NCBI GenBank assembly: GCA_945883615.1
Contig: CAMCYB010000054.1
Span: forward strand, 1 to 11,551
From: Bordetella parapertussis
GTDB taxonomy: Bacteria; Pseudomonadota; Gammaproteobacteria; Burkholderiales; Burkholderiaceae_B
Reading direction: 5' to 3'
Length of the DNA: 11,551 nucleotides
Below, in pieces: positions 8,296 through 11,551 of this stretch. Under the pieces are notes generated by a model that had not been told where the DNA came from, ran no database searches, and saw only the letters and a program-made list of their open reading frames with translations. Positions within the stretch are counted from its first letter, which is position 1, and each line of letters opens with the position of its first letter. The position numbers and the translations under genes are program-made.

Positions 8296-9588
8296 ATGAA
8301 TAATTTAACAATTGCCCCCCAAAAACTCCGAAAAACTATTTTTGCGGGGGCAATAGGCAATGCCATCGAGTTTTATGATTTCATTATTTATGCCTATCTG
8401 GCTGTTTATTTTGCCTATCATTTTTTTCCGTCTCATGATCCAGTTGCTGCCTTAATTGCCAGCTATGCAGCCTTCGCAACGGGCATGATTATGCGACCGG
8501 TTGGGGGCTTATTAATGGGTCGAATTGGTGATCGTATTGGTCGAAAAACGGCCTTGCAAGTAACCGTTGCCTCTATTGCGATTCCTACCCTTATCATTGG
8601 TCTACTTCCAACCTACGAAACCATTGGGTTATGGGCGCCTATTTTGTTAATTCTGCTGCGCATGTTCCAAGGCTTAGCAGTGGGCGGTGAATACACCGCC
8701 TCGATTGTGTTTCTAATTGAGCACTCGCCACCGAAGCGACGAGGCTTTATTGGAAGCTTTAGCCCTATGGGTGCCTTCGGGGGCCTTCTGCTTGGAACTG
8801 CTGTTTGTTTTATCTGTTTACTCATTTTAGGCAAAGACCAGATGTCTGAATGGGGTTGGCGCGTGCCCTTTATTTTGAGCGTGTTGTTGACCATCGTTGG
8901 TATTTATGCAAGACGCTCGCTGACAGAGTCGGCATTAAACCTATCTATGCGCTCTAAGTCGCCCATTAAAGAAGTGTTTCGTTATCACTGGCGCGCCATG
9001 GTCTCGATTTGCTTTGCAAATACGTCAACCGGTATTGTGTCTTTTATTGGGTTTATGTATGCCGTGCAATGGATGGTGAAAGAAGCGGGTGTGAGCTCGA
9101 ATATGGCCCTACTGATCAATTTGGCGGGGTTAGCAATGGTTGCCTTGATGTCTTTACTGGGTGGCTATCTTGGTGACCGAATAGATCGCGTTCAGATTGC
9201 CCGCCTGGGCGCATTCATTTTGCTTCTTGGTGCCTGGCCGGCATTTCGGCTCTTTCAATCAGGCGACGTCGGGTTGATGCTTGCAGGTAGCGCCATCTTA
9301 GCCATTGGCCAGGGTTTTTTTGTAGGGCCTTTAAGTTCAGCGATGGCCAACCTTTTACCGCCTCAAGTTCGGGTCACCGGTATCTCGTTTGCCTACAGCT
9401 TATCGGTTGGTCTGTTTGGCGGTATTGCGCCCATGCTCACCGAGTATTTGCTATCGCGAAAGAACTTACTGATGGCACCAGCTATGGTGATTATGGCCGG
9501 TGCATTCGTATCTTTACTCACTTTATTGCTTCGATCAGATTGGCGAGTGGGTAACGAACGTTTACCAGAGGAACTTGGTAAACCATGA
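8296..9588 (+). CDS. MFS transporter, metabolite:H+ symporter (MHS) family
   Basis: This protein of about 430 residues has around 12 hydrophobic segments and would sit in the inner membrane, moving a small organic solute with protons. Family marks are the opening AGAIGNAIEFYDF (residues ~18-30), typical of the ProP/ShiA/KgtP group, motif A GRIGDRIGRK (~76-85), RMFQGLAVGGEY (~123-134), GWRVPF (~188-193), and the second-half motif GGYLGDRIDR. The substrate (organic acid, betaine or similar) cannot be told. The frame also allows GTG at 8293, but the ATG at 8296 is preferred. The ribosome site is weak. A 13-codon upstream frame overlaps the start. The gene stands alone, divergent from the toxin-antitoxin operon, and looks intact. 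Confidence 0.9.
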   Translation: MNNLTIAPQKLRKTIFAGAIGNAIEFYDFIIYAYLAVYFAYHFFPSHDPVAALIASYAAFATGMIMRPVGGLLMGRIGDRIGRKTALQVTVASIAIPTLIIGLLPTYETIGLWAPILLILLRMFQGLAVGGEYTASIVFLIEHSPPKRRGFIGSFSPMGAFGGLLLGTAVCFICLLILGKDQMSEWGWRVPFILSVLLTIVGIYARRSLTESALNLSMRSKSPIKEVFRYHWRAMVSICFANTSTGIVSFIGFMYAVQWMVKEAGVSSNMALLINLAGLAMVALMSLLGGYLGDRIDRVQIARLGAFILLLGAWPAFRLFQSGDVGLMLAGSAILAIGQGFFVGPLSSAMANLLPPQVRVTGISFAYSLSVGLFGGIAPMLTEYLLSRKNLLMAPAMVIMAGAFVSLLTLLLRSDWRVGNERLPEELGKP

Positions 9589-9678
9589 TTTTAAAAAATA
9601 CTTAACTAGGTCTGCGTCTGTGCGGGCCACTCTGAGCAGCCCTTAGGTCATGACATAAAGTGTTTGCAAGACAAAGCC

Positions 9679-10128
9679 TCAAGACTTAAGACCATTCCAT
9701 ATAGCGACTTGATTACGACCAGCCGCCTTCGCTTGATACATGGCCATATCAGCCTCGTATAAAAATTGACGCATCAATGAACTTTTATCTTCGAACGGTT
9801 GAAGGCTTGGATCAAAAATGGTGATGCCGATGCTAACGGTAATTTTAATTGTTTGATTTTCTAAGATTAAGAACGGCGTATTCGATACGTTGAGGCATAA
9901 GCGCTCAGCCACTTCTTTGGCTTGGCTTAGATTTGTTTCGGGTAGCATGATCAAAAATTCTTCACCACCGATGCGGCCTAATGAATTGACTGATCTCAGA
10001 ACTGCATGGGTACTTCGCACCAACTCAATCAAAATATCATCACCAGCTTGATGCCCATAGCGATCATTAACCCGCTTAAAGTGATCAATGTCCATTTCCA
10101 TATTCAATGGACATTGTTTCCTAAGCAC
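9679..10128 (-). pseudogene. Diguanylate cyclase (GGDEF) fragment, N-terminally truncated
   Basis: This is most of a GGDEF domain, which makes cyclic di-GMP from two GTP. It has the metal-site motif DIDHFKRVNDRYGHQAGD (about residues 13-30), RIGGEEF (52-58, the active-site signature) and the C-terminal YEADMAMYQAKAAGRN. The usual inhibitory RxxD site ahead of GGEEF reads RSVN, so product inhibition may be lost. The start of the domain (the DxLTGLxNRR region) and any sensor domain are missing. The only available start is a GTG at 10128, with an in-frame stop directly upstream. At about 10100-10130 the sequence switches to a coding fragment on the other strand, so the gene was probably cut by a deletion. 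Activity is unlikely. Confidence 0.78.
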
Positions 10129-10323
10129 TCACAGATTAATCTCTTTTTTGAAAACAACCCTGATTGGCAAAAGCTTTACGAAGATGAGCAGTCTATTTTG
10201 TTTGTCAAACGTCGCAAATCGCTTAGTTATCGCTTGTGCGACGATTCAGTTTTACTCGCTGTCACGGGCGCATACGATAGGGTATCGTCGGCGCGCAGGG
10301 GTTCAACGTGCGTATCGCGCTAG
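10104..10323 (+). pseudogene. C-terminal remnant of another protein (possibly a membrane protein)
   Basis: On the + strand the frame from about 10105 reads NLFFENNPDWQKLYEDEQSI and then LFVKRR. That style (NPDW..vYED...vfVr) recalls the C-terminal tail of some large polytopic membrane proteins, such as glycosyltransferase-like ones. The frame runs on to a stop at 10321-10323, but residues after about 10218 look random and overlap the end of the ABC permease gene on the other strand. No start or N-terminal part exists, because upstream sequence belongs to the GGDEF fragment on the opposite strand. The family assignment is tentative. Confidence 0.35.
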
Positions 10324-10911
10324 CAATCGAGCGCTCGCTCGGCCCACCATATATTTAGCGCTCGCTAATATCGCTGCAAAAAACAGAATAACGATTACAA
10401 CCAGAATGATTCGGTCTAGACGCGACTCATACGTTTCAGCAAGCGCTAAGGTATAGTGCACCGCTTCATGTACGCCGATGGCCGCACCCACACCGGAACT
10501 CATGACGGCTACTATAAATATTTGAAAAGTGTTGGGTACGATTAACCAAGCCTGTTCCATGCGCCCTTGGGCTCGATATTGCAAGAAGGTCACGCACGCA
10601 TCAGAGCATGACGAAACCGTGCCGGCTAGCAAGGCTAGAAAAAGTGCAATTAAAGCCGCATTTTGAGAGCTCAATGCACCTAAAGCATCGGCAGAGGTAA
10701 AAATAGCCGCTGCAACAACCATCAACACGTAAGATGGCACAGCACGCAAAATACCAATCACAACATTCATTGTTTGCGCACTCAAACGGTTGGGGGCAAG
10801 CCGAACGGCTGCTGTAACAAAGCCCAAGAACAAACCAACGAATAAAGTCAACAAGCCAACACTGAAATTCACAGTCAATGCATTCAAAAAACCTAAAAGA
10901 TGATCAAGCAT
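10303..10911 (-). CDS. ABC transporter permease, amino-acid (HisM/HisQ-like) type, divergent
   Basis: This inner-membrane permease of about 202 residues has five or so hydrophobic segments. The opening LDHLLGFLNALTVNFSVGLLTLFVG resembles the first segment of polar amino acid permeases, and ILRAVPSYVLMVV matches their FRGTPLLVQ region. The cytoplasmic EAA loop, which docks on the ATPase, is degenerate: QGRMEQAWLIVPNTFQ keeps only a trace of the EAA...G...I.LP pattern and is shorter than usual. The start is taken as the ATG at 10911, with GAGGTG in front; an upstream ATG at 10944 is possible. The ATG overlaps the end of the upstream permease gene by 8 nt (ATGCTTGA), indicating translational coupling. 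No ATPase or binding protein is in the window. The substrate is unknown. Confidence 0.7.
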   Translation of the reverse strand: MLDHLLGFLNALTVNFSVGLLTLFVGLFLGFVTAAVRLAPNRLSAQTMNVVIGILRAVPSYVLMVVAAAIFTSADALGALSSQNAALIALFLALLAGTVSSCSDACVTFLQYRAQGRMEQAWLIVPNTFQIFIVAVMSSGVGAAIGVHEAVHYTLALAETYESRLDRIILVVIVILFFAAILASAKYMVGRASARLLARYAR

Positions 10912-11405
10912 GGGCACCTCTTGATGATGTTTTGATTTTTTCAACCACGCGAGCGCTTAAAACAACGACTAACTGCACAACCAATAGGTAAAAAAGGGTC
11001 AAAATGCCAAGCGTCACCACACGGTCACCTGAATAGGCTGTGACATCAACAAGCACTGAGAGCAGTTCAGGGGTACCAATAAAAGCGGCAACAGGGCTTG
11101 CTTTTGTTGCATTAATCACGCTTGCTCTAAATGGTGTAGCAGACACTCGCGCGATATCTGATAATGACGTGCCCTTGGCAAATGTCTGACTGGCTTGAAT
11201 CAAGCTATCACCAGCCATGGCGCCATTATTTATGCCGATGGCCAAGGCAGCGGTGATGAGTGCCATCACCCCGGTATAAAGCCATACACCCGACATGACA
11301 AGATAGACTAATACCAGCAACAAAATCATAGGTGAATTCATGATGATCAAGCGCATAACTTGGCTTGAGAGGCGCATCGCCTGCCAACGAGAATGAGAGG
11401 CAAAA
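10904..11405 (-). pseudogene. ABC permease gene, 5' end removed by IS3-family element
   Basis: This is the second permease of the pair. NSPMILLLVLVYL (from about 11340 downward) aligns in style with the TPLLVQLLVFY segment of HisM-like permeases. Next come ALAIGINNGAMAGD, a shortened EAA-loop region, and KASPVAAFIGTPELL, matching the LKxTSLVSVIGVPELL element. Two more membrane segments follow. The first membrane segment of the family, roughly 70-100 residues, is absent. The frame stays open through the IS end to a TTG at 11458, but those codons are IS sequence (an alternate frame of the element end), so the native gene was cut at about 11405. An internal Met (about 11377) could start a shortened product. 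The 3' end overlaps the next permease by 8 nt. Confidence 0.65.
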
Positions 11406-11551
11406 TGAATTGCCCCGGGTTTTGAGGAGGTTGATTGGTTAAAGTGATTGGCACTCAACAGCCTTAATGCTTTGTTGCTTATGGTAATTTTCTTCTGCCT
11501 CAGCAGGAGTAATATACCCGATACGACTCAGTAGCCTTTGGTTATTAAACC
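11406..11551 (-). mobile_element. IS3-family insertion sequence (right end, partial)
   Basis: The element end is placed at 11406, where TGAATTGCCCCGGGTTTTG begins on the + strand. This resembles IS3-family terminal repeats that start with TGA and contain a CCCC(GGG) block. Inside it lies the transposase C-terminus on the minus strand. The rest of the element and its other end lie beyond the window, so the inverted repeat and the 3-4 bp target duplication cannot be tested here. The insertion faces the ABC permease genes and removes the 5' end of the first. Confidence 0.75.
11439..11551 (-). CDS. IS3-family transposase OrfB, C-terminal end (partial)
   Basis: The minus-strand frame, entering from the window edge, reads FNNQRLLSRIGYITPAEAEE and a further NYHKQQS, ending at TAA (11439-11441). 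This is the stereotyped C-terminus of IS3-family DDE transposases (YFNNxRLLxxIGYxxPAEAEExYY). The catalytic DDE residues lie outside the window. About 33 nt separate the stop from the element end, normal for this family. It is the last ~37 residues only, so activity of the copy cannot be judged. Confidence 0.88.
   Translation of the reverse strand, partial: FNNQRLLSRIGYITPAEAEENYHKQQSIKAVECQSL

Noticed and set aside
10274..10288. ACGATA-GGG-TATCGT hairpin as a terminator
   Set aside because: The 6-bp stem is AT-rich, the loop is 3 nt and no U-tract follows on either strand.
11406..11458. TTG at 11458 as the native start of the permease
   Set aside because: This stretch is the end of the IS element and part of the transposase tail in another frame, so it cannot be the original N-terminus.

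Overview
The window looks like a chromosomal segment of a betaproteobacterium, most likely in Burkholderiales (an Alcaligenaceae-like relative is my best guess) with moderate to low GC. The basis is purA followed directly by a phosphoribosyltransferase gene, the rpsU-dnaG-rpoD macromolecular synthesis block, a very long Lys/Ala-rich N-terminal extension on RpoD, and a CAU-anticodon tRNA right behind rpoD. The lineage is inferred from gene order and protein style, not from a database search.

Left half (1-7130), housekeeping, all on the + strand. It starts inside purA (adenylosuccinate synthetase, 5' end outside the window), followed 3 bp later by a PRPP-dependent phosphoribosyltransferase. An extended -10 promoter precedes rpsU (ribosomal protein S21). 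dnaG (primase) starts at a TTG codon 4 nt after a small hairpin, which may throttle its translation. After a 143-bp gap with two hairpins comes rpoD (963 codons), whose first ~354 residues are a basic low-complexity tail with an AT-hook-like motif in front of normal sigma-70 regions. A tRNA-Ile2(CAU) gene lies 19 nt behind rpoD, and a strong terminator closes the block. The block links translation, replication initiation and transcription initiation.

Right half (7131-11551), accessory. A minus-strand HEPN/MNT toxin-antitoxin pair of the HI0074/HI0073 type comes first, with intact RX4HXY and GSX10DXD motifs and a 14-bp palindrome upstream. A ~300-bp intergenic stretch, possibly holding insertion-sequence debris, leads to a + strand metabolite:H+ symporter of the MFS. 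Then comes decay: a diguanylate cyclase lacking its N-terminal part (minus) abuts the C-terminal end of another, membrane-protein-like gene (plus), as if a deletion had joined two divergent genes. Last are two overlapping minus-strand amino-acid-type ABC permease genes. The upstream one has lost its 5' end to an IS3-family element, whose terminus and transposase C-terminus run off the window edge.

I found no clear new multi-gene system. The features most worth following up are the RpoD tail, the dnaG start region, the toxin-antitoxin operon with its palindrome, and the IS-associated gene wreckage at 10.1-11.5 kb.
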